A stretch of 64,000 nt of DNA. It comes from Monarcha castaneiventris obscurior (Eukaryota; Chordata; Aves; Passeriformes; Monarchidae). The notes below the pieces were generated by a model that saw nothing but the letters and a program-made list of their open reading frames with translations, ran no database searches and was not told where the DNA came from. Of this stretch, positions 37,018-49,700 are shown one piece after another. The position numbers and the translations under genes are program-made. The first letter of the stretch is position 1. Each line of letters opens with the position of its first letter. The stretch covers positions 53,321,147 to 53,385,146 of the forward strand of contig JAMPIT010000894.1 of assembly GCA_026261815.1 (NCBI GenBank). Direction: 5' to 3'.

Positions 37018-37266
37018 CACTGATGGCCTCAAGTTGTGCCAGGGGAAGTTTAGGTTGGATATTAGGGAAAATTTCTTCATGGAAATGGATGTCAAGCACT
37101 GGCACAGGCTGCCCAGGGCAGTGGTGGAGTCACCATCCCTGGAAGTGTTCAGAAAACACATGGATGTGACACCTGAGGTTGAGTGGTGAACATGGTGGTG
37201 GTGCTGCACTGATGCTTGGACTTGATCTTAAAAGCTCTTTTCCAACCTAAATTCCATGATTGTGTC
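37018..37266 (+). mobile_element. CR1 LINE 3' fragment
   Basis: Sense CR1: ggcctcaagttgtgccaggg, gcccagggcagtggtggagt, ccatccctggaagtgttcag, and a terminus at aattccatgattgtgtc. Confidence 0.9.
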
Positions 37267-39054
37267 ACTCAGATGGCTCCCAGTTTGTCAGCATGACTTG
37301 AGGTGGTGACACAATCCAGCCCACCACATCCAGATCCCACTCACAAAGCCGTCAGCCCACACCTGCACACATCACCTCTCCAGCCACTTGCTGCTGGACC
37401 ACACAACTCTCTCCCAATTCTCCCAAGAGCAACTTCATGGCTGACGAGACAGAAGTGGATGTGTGATGGGAAAGAGTGAAAATACACACAGGAACTCATC
37501 TTTTTTCTGCTCTCATATGGGAGGAAAAAGGAAGCACCATCAAGTCCCCAGGCAGTGTGCTCTGTCCAACTGTTTGCTTCCCAACAGAGGCACAAGCAGA
37601 GCAATTCCAGCAGGTCCTGGATGCCACAAAGTAAGGAAAAATTGTACAACAGGGAACTGATCAAAGCCTGTAGTCGTGTGAATGCTGTTTGCTCACCTGG
37701 CAGCAGATGAATGAGCCTGGACACAACCTCATTTAAGGAATGAAAACAGGACACAGGGTAGACACCAATATTCTATTTTTACAGGTAAGCAGTGAAAGAT
37801 GCAGCAATTTTGGCAAAATCCCATGGAAACACAGTCCCTAAGGAAATAGTCTCCCACTTCACAAACAAGATGTGGCTTTCCAGACTGAAAGTATTCCCTG
37901 ATGGTGTCAACATCAAATCCCCAAGACGGCTTGTCAAGAATGAAGATTTAAATTATCAAAGCTAACTGATAATTCCATTTCTATCAAAGCCCAATTTTCA
38001 TTTCAAATTCTGGTTTTAATTTCCATCAATGCCAAATATCTGTAAGCTGGCCTCCAGAATGCAGCAGCAGAGGACCCAGCAAAACCCACAGCAGTCTGTC
38101 TTTTAAAATCACATTGAATTCTTGAGACAGAGCTAAAAAACTGTATTTCCACAGAAAAAACAAAATTTCCCTGCTTGATGACTTGTTAGAACCAATATAT
38201 TGTAATATCCTGGTAAGAAAACAAAAATGCAACCCCAAAGGTCCTTCCCTTTAGGGCACTGGAGAAATGTTGCCCACGATTCTAAGAGGGAAGGAAAATC
38301 AATTTTCTGAAAGTTAATTTATCTACTTTCCAATATATTTGGTATGTCTGAGCCTGCAACAATTAAAGAAAAATCTCAGTCTGATAATTCCTTTCCATGC
38401 TCAGCTTCAAGCCCCACCTGCAGCTCAGAAGGAAGGAGGAGGCCAGACTCCACCCTACAGCTGGTTCCTTGCATGGGACCCACATTAGCCACCTGCACTT
38501 TTCAGTGCCTCAGTCCACAAATTTCCAGCAAGGGACAGCAGCAGTGTACTTCCAGAGAGGAGTATTTCCAAGAGAACAAAACCCACAACATAAGCAGCAC
38601 AAAGGAGAACAAAACAACAATTGTAGGACCATTAAAAAAAAAAAGCTGAGCAAACTTTTTGAACACAATTCCAGCAATGTGAACAGGAAGAAAACAAGGG
38701 CATGCTGTGCATCAGTACAATGCCAGCCCAGAGCAAGGGCTTCAGCTTCAGCAATTTGTATTCACAGCACCAACTTTTGGGGGGTTTTGAGAAGACAGTT
38801 CCCCACATCTGTAAATTGAGGGTCTAGAGAAGCAGTGAGAAAATGGAGCAGCAAAAACGTAAGGGGGTGTCCCAGCTGCTTCTGACAACCTTCATGATTC
38901 CATACACACAGAACCTGACACTGCCACTTCACTGCCACAGTCACTTCAGAGTCCAGGACAGGGGTTCAGAGGGATGTTTTATCCAGGTCACAGCCATGGA
39001 AATCCTCAGCCTGCTGGCTCTTCATCCACCCTCTTTCCAAACAGACCTTCTCCT

Positions 39055-42000
39055 TCATTTCCTGCTGAAGGAAACACACCCAGACATGACAGGACCTGTT
39101 AGTGCACAGCCAGGACAGGATTGGTACCACACATTCACCTGAACAAAAGAAGGGGGTTGTGGTTATTCGTATGTGCTCCTCTATCTGACAAGATGACACT
39201 CAAACAAGCCAAGCCATTTCCAAAGAAATTAAATCCATTCATACCCAGAATCCTAAACCAGAGCTGACTCAAAGCCAGCCTGCCAAAGCTCAAGAAACAA
39301 GAGATGTTTCCCTGAACAGAAATGTTTAGTGAAGCCTATTCAGCATTTTACTTTGCCAGTTCCACTACAGCTGTGCATTTCCCCACACATTTTCATCTTC
39401 TTTTTTTAAATAATCAAATGCTCTTTGCCAGAAGACACAACTGCCTGGCTGGCTTGATCAAACAGAAATGACACACATTTCAGCAGAAAACCAAGGGGAA
39501 AAAACCCTTTTGAGGGACAGTGTTCTTGAAACCAAAAGATCCTCACCACTGGCTGTTCCCAGTTCTTAAGCCCCATCTTGCCTCACCTGACATTGCAAAG
39601 AATCAGAAGGTTCTGGACAGCAGGAAGGGTGGAATTCTCATTCTGTCCTGTCACCAGGTGCCTGTCCAGCACCACATGGACAGCATCCGGGCGGCTGGCT
39701 GAACACAGGAGGAAAAACACAGGGGTTGTGTTAGAGCACACAAGTTCAGTGCCAGAATCCCACCACTGATAAACCCAACACAACACATAACTATTTTGGC
39801 CAGACAGATTTGCTGGGTGCTGATCTATTACCCCAGCAGACAGGGGCAGTCTCAAGCCCCTCATCCTGAAACAATTTCCCTAGGAAATCCTTTTCTGAAA
39901 GAACAGGACTGGGTCCTTGATTCAATTAACACCAGGTGGGTAAAGGACACATATCAGGGGATTTTCATAACCTCAAAGTACGTCTTTGAAAGTTAAAATT
40001 ACCTCACAATACAACACAAACTCTTCTTATGCCAGACATGAGCTGTGATCACCATGCTACAAAAATTAAATATTGCTTTTCTGGCCAAGTACAACATCCC
40101 AGCGTGCTCAGATGTACCAGCAACTGCTCAGCACCCCAAATAGAATTTTTAAGTTACCTCATTCCAGACAGACTCCCAGACTGGTTTGGGTTGGAAGAGA
40201 CCCTAAAGCTCATCCAGCCCCATCCCCCTGCCACGGGCAGTGACACCTTCCACTATCCCAGATTGCTCCATGCCCTGTCCAACCTGGCCTTGCAAATGGC
40301 CAGTGATGTACTGGTAAATGGGGGAATGGGAATGCCAGATGAGATATCCCACCAGTGGCCTGCTCAGCTGGACAACCAGCACACAAGCACTCACTTCCCA
40401 AAAGAGACACAAAGTGTCCATCCCAGACACCAGGCATGACCCACCACTGAATGTAGCTCCAGAATCCTTCACGAAATCCTCCACAATAATGGACAAACTG
40501 GCAAAATTCGGCTGCCTCACCAGCTCGTACACAGAGGGCTGAAATAGACCAAAAGGAAATGAGTCTGGCTGGCTTTTTACAGAAAAAGCCAAGCAAAACC
40601 AGCACGTCTTTTCCTGAAATTTATATTTCTGTTCCCTCTACTATTCTCCCTACCAAATGACCACAAGCCGCTTTGATGGATTTTGTGTAGGGAGCAAACT
40701 GGAAACTCTTAAGTGAGTTAAGTAAAGAAGAAAAAAAACCAATCAATCAATTTCTGCAGGTGTGATTAACTTCAGGAAGGCACAGACTTGTCTGTCCAAG
40801 GCACATAAATATTTGGACACAGCTGCTGTGCCACCTGCAGAGTCCAAAAACAGTAATCCATGTTGGAATGAATAAGAGAAACTGCTTAAAGACAGAAAAT
40901 TTAAGAGCACTTATAGTTTTGATGTGAAAAAGGAAGGAAATTAATTTTATGGTTTCCACAGCAACCATAGCTAGGCCACATCATGATTTAAAATATTTCA
41001 TCATGGACTATAACAATTCATATACAGCCATAAATAATCCTTAACTCAAACAGAAGCACATGAGAACACTAAGAGCTTTTGTGACTCACAAAATCTTAAT
41101 TTCTTAACTTTCATTGTAAATTTTCCATGCTAGAAGCTGTACTAAGGCGATTTGCATCACTCTGATGCTATAAAATGGGCTGTGAGGTCAGAGCACATAA
41201 AATGAAGTACCAGCAGTAACTGGCTACTTTAATTGCAAGCCAGTTTGTACAAACAGCCTTTTTTCCTAAAACTTCCTCTGTTCTCCTAAGACTCCCTCTA
41301 CCTTTTAAAAAGAAACAGCACCTTGAGAAATATAATTTATCCCCAGCATTCATTAAACAGACAAACAAAGAAAAATTTTTTTAAGTCCTCAACAACAAAT
41401 GCAAAGAGCTGCAGCAGGAATTTCCAGCACTTTTTCTGCTTCAGTTTAAAGTTTACTGAACAATCAGAGGGAAAGCATTCCCCACATGCCAGTTACGTGG
41501 GACAAACCCTTCATGCATTCACTGCTGGGCACATCCTGCACAAGACAAGGGTATCAAACTGATAATTTATATTTATAGGAAGTTCCTGGGTAAGACCAAA
41601 ACCACCAGAAATCACACACAGCAAAAAAAAAAAAGCCCCCAAACAGCAAAAATCAGGCAAAAGCTTGACTTACCCCTGTCAGGCTGTATCCCTGGAAAAC
41701 CCAGGATTTATCTTCATTGGTGGCACAGCACAAAGCTGCCACTCCCTGTCCCACGGCACAGATGGGCTCTAGAAAAGAATTAAAGCACTTTTGTGAGCAT
41801 CTCCAAGCAGTTAAAACCCAGGTGAGTGTGGTGAGACTCATGCTGCCCTCTTGCAGTGGAGTTACACTGCACTGACAATGTTCTTTCAGGTTATAGGGGC
41901 TTTCCTGCACACTGCAGCAGCAATTATTGTCTATAATAAGAATTACTACAATTATTATATTATTATTACAGTAATAAGGGAAGAATAAGGCAGCTTTTAA

Positions 42001-44998
42001 CTCCAAGTCCAGAGACAGGTCCACAAATGCTCAAGTGTGGAGCACACCCCAAGTCTTGATTAACTGCAGCTTTAATGATGATCCTGGTACATTCCACACT
42101 TGGTTCTGAGCCTTGAATCTTGCTGATTTGGACAGAGCCATTTCTGTACCACTGTAAGGCAGCAAATCCTTCTTCTGAGACAAGCTCTGAAAAGCTACTG
42201 GCATTGCTTTTTAAGATACTTTAAGACCTCTTTTTCCTTTTCAAGGCTCTCTTTTTCTTATTCAAGACACTTTAGAACAGTTTTTTTTTTTCTTTTTAAG
42301 ACTCCTTTTTTCCTTTTTAAGACATTTTAGGATACTTTTTTTTCTTCTAAGACTCCTTTTCCTTTTTTCAGGGCCCATTAAGACACTTGTTTCCCCACCT
42401 GAAGACACCTTTTCCCTCCCCAGTTCTGAATACTCTTTAGCCATGCAAACACTTTTAAGTCTCTGGAAAGCAGCAGCCCTGCAGGAGCAGCACAGGAGCC
42501 CTGTTTCATTCACCCAACCCCCCGAGGATGTTCACCTACTGCTCTCAGTGCTGAAGTGCTGCAGGATCTTGGCCAGGTACCCGCTGTTGGCCAGGTCAGT
42601 CATGGCCCCAGGGCAGTTTGGGATCAGCAGGGCGTGGTACCGAGCCCCTGGTCGTGAAGAAAGCAGGGACTGATTGTAAGACAGGTAAAAAACCCAAAAA
42701 GCCTGACCATAAATCCACTGCACATTTGGAAAAAAAATAGGACAAGCCCACATAAATCAGTTAAAAATAACCTAAAGAAACTAACAGAGCTACACAGAAG
42801 AGAGAAAAAGGTCCTTCTTGGGACAAGGAACACACATTTTTAATGAGCCCCGATGATCCAGGCAAAACTTACAACTGTTCTGTCTGTTGGGTCCTACACC
42901 AGCAAAATATTTATTTTTAACAAGTAACAATGTAGTGTGTGCTTTTATACAACACAGACATTATACATATATATTGCATATATATTAAAAGAGAATGACC
43001 ATTCCAAGATAAGCAAGAAAACAGCAAAGCAGTTGCCAGGATTTCCTCTTAAATAAAAAACAAAACAACAACTGCAGCTGCCGTGGTTTTCTCTTGAAAT
43101 ACAACTTCCCTGCCTTTTCTGTGTCGTTCTTCCCTAAAATCCTGGCCCATAAGCATCATAAGCAACCCCTGCTTCCCTGACAGTGGCCTGTGGGGACACA
43201 CTTACCATCAATGGACTCCAGCTTGGCGGGGTTGGCATAGGATTTCATGCGGAAGTCCTGGATCCAGCGCATGTTGCCCTCATTCACATCCACAAAATCA
43301 ATGGGCTTGCCCTGGGGAGAACATGGTCAGGATCACTGCACAAGCATCCATGACACTTCCTGAAGGACGGCCATGTGGGGTTTTGGGATGCTTCAGCTCT
43401 CAAAAAACTGAAGTTTTCCATTTTTCCCACTGAATTAGTGCTAATAGTTTTCCCTCCCCTTTCTGTAGGAAGAGACACCACAGAAGACCAAATCTATGCT
43501 ACAGAAAGCCTGCAGTCACTTCAGTATTAAAAAATCAGAATTAAACAGGTCCCTTAATGTTTAAGACCAACAAAAGGCCTCTCAAGACATTTATAGTACA
43601 ACTATCTAATGACAACTGAGATACCAATTGGTTTCAGGCTGAAATCACAGTATTTGCCCATTTTCACTCACCCCAGGAGTCGCCACTTGTAGGTTAAAGG
43701 CAGAGCTGGCCAGAGTAAAGCAGTGAAGGAATGACTGGGCTGAAACACCTGGAAAACAGATTCCAACACCTTAGGGAAACAACAGTGATAGTCTAATCAA
43801 GGCCACACTTTATCTAGCAAAGTACACACGCTTGGGGCTCTGCTCATCTTTAAAGCTCTAGATAATTTCAGAGGATTATTTTGTTACGATTCAATGAATT
43901 TTAAGACATCAGAAATCTACAGCCTTCATTAGAGGTGAGCTGTGTGCTGAGGAATAGAGTCCTGGAATGATTTGAGTTGGGAGGCACCTTAAATCCCACC
44001 TCGTACCAATCTCTTGCCACGGGCAGGGACACCTTCCACTATCCCAGATTGCTCCAAGCCCTGTTCAGCCTGGGCTTGGACGCTCCCAGGGATGAAGCAG
44101 TCACAGTTTCTCTGCACAACCTGCGCCGGGGCCTCTCCACCCTCACAGGAAAAGATTTTTCCCCCTAACATCCAATCTAAGCCGACCCTCTTTCCCCTCA
44201 AAGCCACCAAAGCCACACGCCGAGGAGCCACGCAGCACAGCTGCACACGGAGGCAACACCTGCAGTGCGGCTGTGCTCACAGCTGCGCAGGGAGGGCACG
44301 CGTGGGGCTGCAGAGACACACGGGGGACACGCACCGGGCCGGGGCTGTGTGTGGGGCTGCAGAGACACACGGGGGACACGCACCGGGCCGGGGCTGTGTG
44401 TGGGGCTGCAGAGACACACAGGGGACACGCACCGGGCCGGGGCTGTGTGTGGGGCTGCAGAGACACACAGGGGACACGCACCGGGCCGGGGCTGTGTGTG
44501 GGGCTGCAGAGACACACAGGGGACACGCACCGGGCCGGGGCTGTGTGTGGGGCTGCAGAGACACACAGGGGACACGCACCGGGCCGGGGCTGTGTGTGGG
44601 GCTGCAGAGACACACAGGGGACACGCACCGGGCCGGGGCTGTGTGTGGGGCGGGCACAGGCGGGACACACACCCGGTCAGGGCTGTGTGCGGGGCGGGCA
44701 CACGCACCGGGCCAGGGCTGTGTGTGGGGCGGGCACTGCAGGACACGCACCGGGCCAGGGCTGTGTGTGTGTGTGTGGGGCGGGCACTGCGGGACGCGCC
44801 GCCGCCGCCACACCGGGGACACTCCCGCGGCACCGCCCCGCCCCGCCCCGCCCCGCCCGCCGCGGCGCTGAGAAGGGAAGGGGGCTGCGGGACACCCGCG
44901 GCTCCCCGCGACCCGGCGGGACCCCCCCAGAGCGTCTCACCCGCGGCGGCGGCGCTGGCGACGATGAGGCAGGAGGGCTTGGCCAGCCGCTCCGACAT
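39055..44998 (-). CDS. GATD1: GATD1 (PDDC1), DJ-1/PfpI-like glutamine amidotransferase-like protein
   Basis: GATD1 is a DJ-1/PfpI (class I glutamine amidotransferase-like) domain protein whose biochemical role is poorly known. Minus-strand exons: 44941-44998 (ATG at 44998), 43672-43748, 43206-43311, 42540-42647, 41674-41768, 40445-40538, 39587-39698 and 39055-39061. All have GT-AG introns and phases agree at every junction, giving 218 residues; human has 220. The read covers Glu-Arg-Leu near the N-terminus, [27 protein letters not shown] and Val-Glu-Asp-Phe-Val-Lys-Asp-Ser-Gly. At the elbow where DJ-1 has its reactive Cys, this protein appears to have Gly, two residues after a Cys. The last exon supplies only the end of an Arg codon, a Lys and the stop. 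A possible ATTAAA lies at 38015-38020 (complement). Intron 1 holds a CR1 and a minisatellite. Confidence 0.95.
40172..40310 (-). mobile_element. CR1 3' end in GATD1 intron 6
   Basis: Antisense CR1: actggtttgggttggaagag, ctgccacgggcagtgacacc and caacctggccttgcaaatgg. Same orientation as GATD1. Confidence 0.85.
42205..42410 (-). repeat. degenerate AAGAC/T-rich tandem repeat, GATD1 intron 4
   Basis: Plus strand shows about ten loosely repeated segments of 20-25 bases built from TTTTTAAGAC or TTCAAGAC followed by short T-runs and CTCC. On the transcribed (minus) sense it is purine-rich and lies 130-335 bases inside intron 4 from the exon 4 donor. Confidence 0.65.
43955..44185 (-). mobile_element. 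CR1 3' fragment in GATD1 intron 1
   Basis: Antisense CR1: gtcctggaatgatttgagtt, cttgccacgggcagggacac, ccttccactatcccagattg and cctctccaccctcacaggaa. Confidence 0.85.
44281..44810 (-). repeat. 49-bp minisatellite in GATD1 intron 1
   Basis: Seven near-identical units with a 49-base period; the marker cagagacacac recurs at 44311, 44360, 44409, 44458, 44507, 44556 and 44605. Each unit contains gacacgcaccgggccggggc. Three to four degenerate units with a gggcgggcac core follow, then a TG run at 44761-44778 and (ccgcc)n toward exon 1. Open frames up to about 360 codons exist on both strands because 49 is not a multiple of three but contains no stop. I treat them as artefacts. Confidence 0.95.
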
Positions 44999-45170
44999 GG
45001 CGGCGCCGCGCCGGGCCGGGGCCTGCCGGGAGGGGCGGGGCCTCGCGCGGCCGCGCGTGCGCAGTGCGGGTGGGCGGGAGAGGGAAAAGCGCGGGAAATC
45101 CTGAGGGGGGCGAAAAAGCGCGGGAAGCCCGGAGCGGGCGCTGCCGCCGCCGTGGCCTTCGAAAGCCTTC
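44999..45170 (-). promoter_or_regulatory. GATD1 CpG-island promoter
   Basis: Very CpG-dense sequence immediately upstream of the GATD1 ATG. It carries an NRF1-like gcgcgtgcgcag at 45053-45064 and two E2F-like gcgggaa(a/g) motifs at 45091-45098 and 45119-45126, 28 bases apart. No TATA box is visible. Transcription start positions are not determinable from sequence alone. Confidence 0.6.
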
Positions 45171-46567
45171 GGGTATCCCGAGAATTGTCTAGTTCCACGT
45201 CCCATCTGCAACTGTCGTTGCTGCCTTATTTCCCCACTTTTGTGAACCTCAGCGTTCAATTTCTGGAGTTGCGTCTTTCATCCCTGTGTGAATTTAATAG
45301 GTTTATCTCTTGCTGGCTGCTGGTGTGTTACAGACACAATGCCGCTATAAAATGGTAGCTATAAAATAAAGACAGCACAATTCTGCTCTTGGTTTTATTT
45401 ATTTATTTGAAAGGGCTTAAGTTCAAGCCTGGTTTTCCTAAAGGAAATGTAGCTTATGCCATCTTTCTGTCTCTTCAATCATCTGTCAGTCTCCTTTTCT
45501 TTCCAGAACCGTGTTCTGAATGTGTAGGCTGGTTAATCTGGATTTTCCTCTCTGCTCCAGCTTAGATAACAGAAAATTATTTTTTAAAAGGAAAAAAAAA
45601 AGCATCTCTTTCACTATTCAGTGTTGCTGCTGTGTGGGGTACCGGTGCCACTCCAGCAGCCTAAGCCTTTATGGCACAGAGCGTCACATTTATGGTCCTT
45701 ATTCCCTGCTTGTGAATCCAGTGCTTTTTAAACAAACACAAAGGACAGTGCTGTCCCAGCCACTGCTCCATCGGCTCTTCCCATCCTCCCTACACTGCCC
45801 CAGGCATGTGCAATTCCACACACCCTGACTGGGGACAGTGGGAGTCTCAGGCCCCCGCCCATCCCAACCTCTCAGCTCCAGCATTCCCACTCAGAAAACA
45901 GGAACTTATTTGATCTCCTGCTCCTGTCAAAACAAACTAAATCTCAAGTCCCCAGCTGTGTTTCTGCAGCAAAACCCTCAGATGATTACGCTTTTGCTGA
46001 TGAAGGATGCCCTTTTTCCTGACCCTGTGGAACTTACAGGATTTTTCTTCCCAGTTCTTAAGAAATTAAATTCCAAAAGCCTGCAGGCTTCTGCTGGGAC
46101 CCTGATTGGAGCTGGTGTAATTCTACATCAACCCTGTGTGGCGACACGTGCTGCCAAAACCCTCCTCCCCTCTGTGAGCCCGGAGGGAATCCGTGCCCAG
46201 GGACCCCTCGGACATCACCCAGTGCTCAGGGGATGGTTTGTCTGGGAGGTGTTCCCAGGCCAGCTTAGAAACAAAACCAGAAAATCAGCAGGAGAAATTT
46301 AGCAGGAGAAGGGTCACAGCAAAGGACTGGGGGTGAAGCCTGAGACCAGCCTGCGGGATGGGGGATGCCTCAGATCGGAAATGTTTCCCTTGTGTCTGTG
46401 TGTAAATCTATGATTCTATTTAGTTCCTATGTGTGCATAACAATAGTCATCCTCTGCCTGCTTTCCCTGGGCAGGCTGGAGTTTATTTGGGGCAGGAACC
46501 GCCTTTTCTTGTAGTTCTCAGTGGGATCACTAATCCTAGAAAACATTGAGCCTTCAGGAAACGCAGA
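45171..46567. other. intergenic, no gene seen
   Basis: No exon recognised. An AATAAA-containing AT-rich patch (ctataaaataaag on plus, tttatttatttatttg on the other strand) lies at about 45358-45410. Confidence 0.5.
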
Positions 46568-46745
46568 CATAGAATCCTGGAATCATAGAATGGTTTGGGT
46601 CGGAAGGGGCCTTAAAGCTCACCTCGTTTCATCCCTTGCCATGGACATCTTCCACTATCCCAGGTTGCTCCAAGCCCCCGTCCAACCTGGCCCTGGACAC
46701 TTGCAGGAACGGGGCATCCACAGTTTTCTCCGGACAACCTCCAGA
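46568..46745 (-). mobile_element. CR1 3' fragment
   Basis: Antisense CR1: agaatcctggaatcatagaa, tggtttgggtcggaaggggc and ccatggacatcttccactat. Confidence 0.85.
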
Positions 46746-49700
46746 GGGAGCACAGCCAGTTCCACTCGCACCCCCACGTACACGAAGATGCTCACGGGAG
46801 GAATTATACAATCTCTCTATGTGTGTGTATATATATCTATATATAGTTTATTTCTCACAATCCTGGTAAGAGTTACAGGTGTATTTGGGAATCATTTACA
46901 GTTTCACAGCATATGGAGTGGCCATACAGCTTGTGATGTGAGTAACATACAGCGTGTAGAGAGCACACGATTCCGACCCATCCACCCACCACTCACACAA
47001 TGGGTTTCCAAAGCTAATACTAGATTCAGCTACGGAGAAAGCCTGGAAAATGTCAGGGTACAGCGTTGGGTGTCGTACAACACTGTCAGTCACAATGGGA
47101 CAAGCTAAACTACTTTAAATTTTCAATCTAGTATTTCTAGTCTACCTGCATTATTGCATTTATACGCTTTTTTTGTTTTCAAAGTCAAAGTAAATAGAAT
47201 ACTATATGGGAAAGGAAAAAATTCTTGACTATTTTAGGATTTGAGCTGCAGCCCATACAAAGTGTCCATAGAAGCATAGACAAGATTATAAATTCAACAA
47301 GGTATAAATTAGCTGGATAGCTTTGTGTGTAGGTAGGTGTCCATTTCCCTCCAGGAAATGTGTCTAGCAGCATATTGTTTCTGAGAGCAAAAAAAAAAAA
47401 CCCAAACCTGTATGTTGAACACAGGTAAAGATGTGTAAGTGACAAGCAAGTCTGTTTGTACAGGGAAGAAATCAAGGTGTCACTTGGAAAATTCCTATTA
47501 TTTGGAAAACACATTCAGGAGCTGACTCAAAACCTGCCGACATCGTCAGAAAGGTGCCTGAGGCTTCCAAAGGAACAGCAGGCATTTCAGTCTGATTTCC
47601 AAGGGCTTTGGATCAGTCCCTGGAGAAGTAACAGAATCCAAGCAAACCAAAACCAAAATAAAAATCCCCTGTAATCTGACCTTCGAGTTCCCTTCCTACA
47701 ATTTTGGTTTCTCCACGAACTTATAGCCAACCTGCACCTACCACTGGAAGAGAATTGGTTTCCTGGGGAGGTGAAACTGCAAGTTTTAAAGGCTTCAGTT
47801 GAAACGGTCCTGAGGAAAGGCACCAGGGTTATGAAGGGCTGCTCAAAACTCAGTAAAGCCAAATTATTCTCTTGTTGGTCGGTTGGTTTTTAACCAGACA
47901 AAATTGTGTGGCACCCTTGTTCTCATCAGCTTGCCCCAGAAGCTTGGCTGCTTGAAGCAGCCGTGGCAAAACCAGGGATACAATGCAGGACTTGACTGTT
48001 GGAAAGGTGATTAAAGATTCCTCTTGTCCTAGTGGGAGCTTTGGTGCTGCAGCATCATCACACAGACAGAAAGAACCTGTACATTCATCCTTGGGATGCT
48101 GTGCTGGGGCTGAGAAATGGGAATGTGACCAAACTGTGAATTGCAAGATGGGAACAACCATAAGAGAAATGGGAACAGCTGGTCCAAAGTCTATTTAACC
48201 CAGGTTATGCTTTTCAGCAGAAAAAAAATCTATTTAATTTGAAGAGCATCTAAGAGCAGAGGGCACGAGTCCCAGAGTACTGCATATCCAAGCACACACT
48301 GTCCAGAGGAGGCAGCAGAGCTGTAGCACAAAGTAGATCCAAACTCATGAATGTGGAAAGCCAGAGGCTCTGATCTCTCACAGGATTTTGAGGCCTATTA
48401 TGGTCAATTGAATGCAACGTGAATTTTAGAGGCCCGGAAGCCCCACAGTTCTCTATCACCCAGTGACACCTGATCAGCCCATTCAAAAGGGATGATCCTT
48501 GCACTTCCTGCACCCTCACCCCTGTCACAACAGCTGCTTCTTCCAGACCAGCAGAAGTGCAGGTCCTCAACTTCAGAACTTCTCCTTTCCCTCTGTTCTT
48601 GGTGCTCCAGAGGGCTGAAGGAGCTCTGGCTGCAGCCAAGTGTGGTGTGTGCTCACAGCATGCCAGCCCCTCTCGAGCAGCCAGAACATCTCACACCTGA
48701 CTTCCAGGGAAGGACAAGAATGGGACATTCCTGGGGGTTTGTCACCCATTACAAATCCTGTGGCAGACAAGCACTCAGCCTCTTGCAGTCTTAGAGCCTC
48801 AAAGGTGAGCGTATATCAAAACTTCACACATTCCCTGCTGTGACACATACAGGCCCAGCACTGCCTGTACTTTTGGGGGACCGCCCAAAACCTGCCTTAG
48901 CCAACCCAAAATCTGCTCCAGCCTTGGGCTATGGAGAGGCCACATCTGCAGAGCTGCCCAGGAAGAAAGTAGGGAAAGGAAAGGGAATACAGTTCAGTGG
49001 CCAAAGAAGGAGGAAAGAACAAGTCATGAATCAGATCAGAAACAAATGGAACCCCACAGTTTGTAGCAGCTGAAGATGTCGTCTGAACAGACATCCCAGG
49101 AATTAGGGAATTTGAAAGGGAAGCAGGTCACAGGGCTGAACTGAAGGTCTCAAAAAGAAGAGGAAAAAGCCATCTCAAACCCACTTTATTCAGTGGATTA
49201 AACCTGCCGAGGGTTGCTGGATGGGGGCACAGGCTCCATGGCTTTTTGGGACTGTCAGGCAAGTGTCACTCTATCATAAGACTCAAAACGTGCCAGCAGA
49301 TCCTCAGCATCAGCATATTTCTCCCCTAAAGAGTAAATAGCAGGAAATACTCCCAATTTCAACATCCCACAGTGAGAATTTACTGGAATACAGAACTGTT
49401 ATGCTCCAGATCAAAGCCAATTCCTCTTCATGGTGGGAAGTGCCCAACCTGTGCAGCAGAACTGCAGCCACTTCATGAACGTGATGTGATGCTGCTGCCT
49501 GCCTCTATGGACCTCTCCCAGCTTTGTGGTGAAGGGAATGACACCACAGCAAGGTGCTAGGGCCTTGGAAGGGAATCAGCATTCCTGCTCCAGCATGAAG
49601 GCATGGACCAGGAGGATGGAAGTGTGAGCAGGCTGCATTTTCAGTCCTTGTCATAGCAAAGAACATGAAAAGAGAACACAGCCCCTCTTAATGTCCTGGC

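Larger units (their letters stand above)
33400..38000. other. convergent intergenic region TALDO1-GATD1
   Basis: It contains TA/TG microsatellite sequence at about 33481-33528, three CR1 fragments and otherwise unique non-coding DNA. Part of it may be GATD1 3' UTR. A minus-strand open frame at 35872-36237 has an acceptor-like tract before 36270 but no recognisable product. Confidence 0.45.

Noticed and set aside
44198..45358. Open frames of 279-361 codons on both strands
   Set aside because: They cross the 49-bp minisatellite and GATD1 exon 1 in wrong frames or strand. The repeat lacks stops in all frames.
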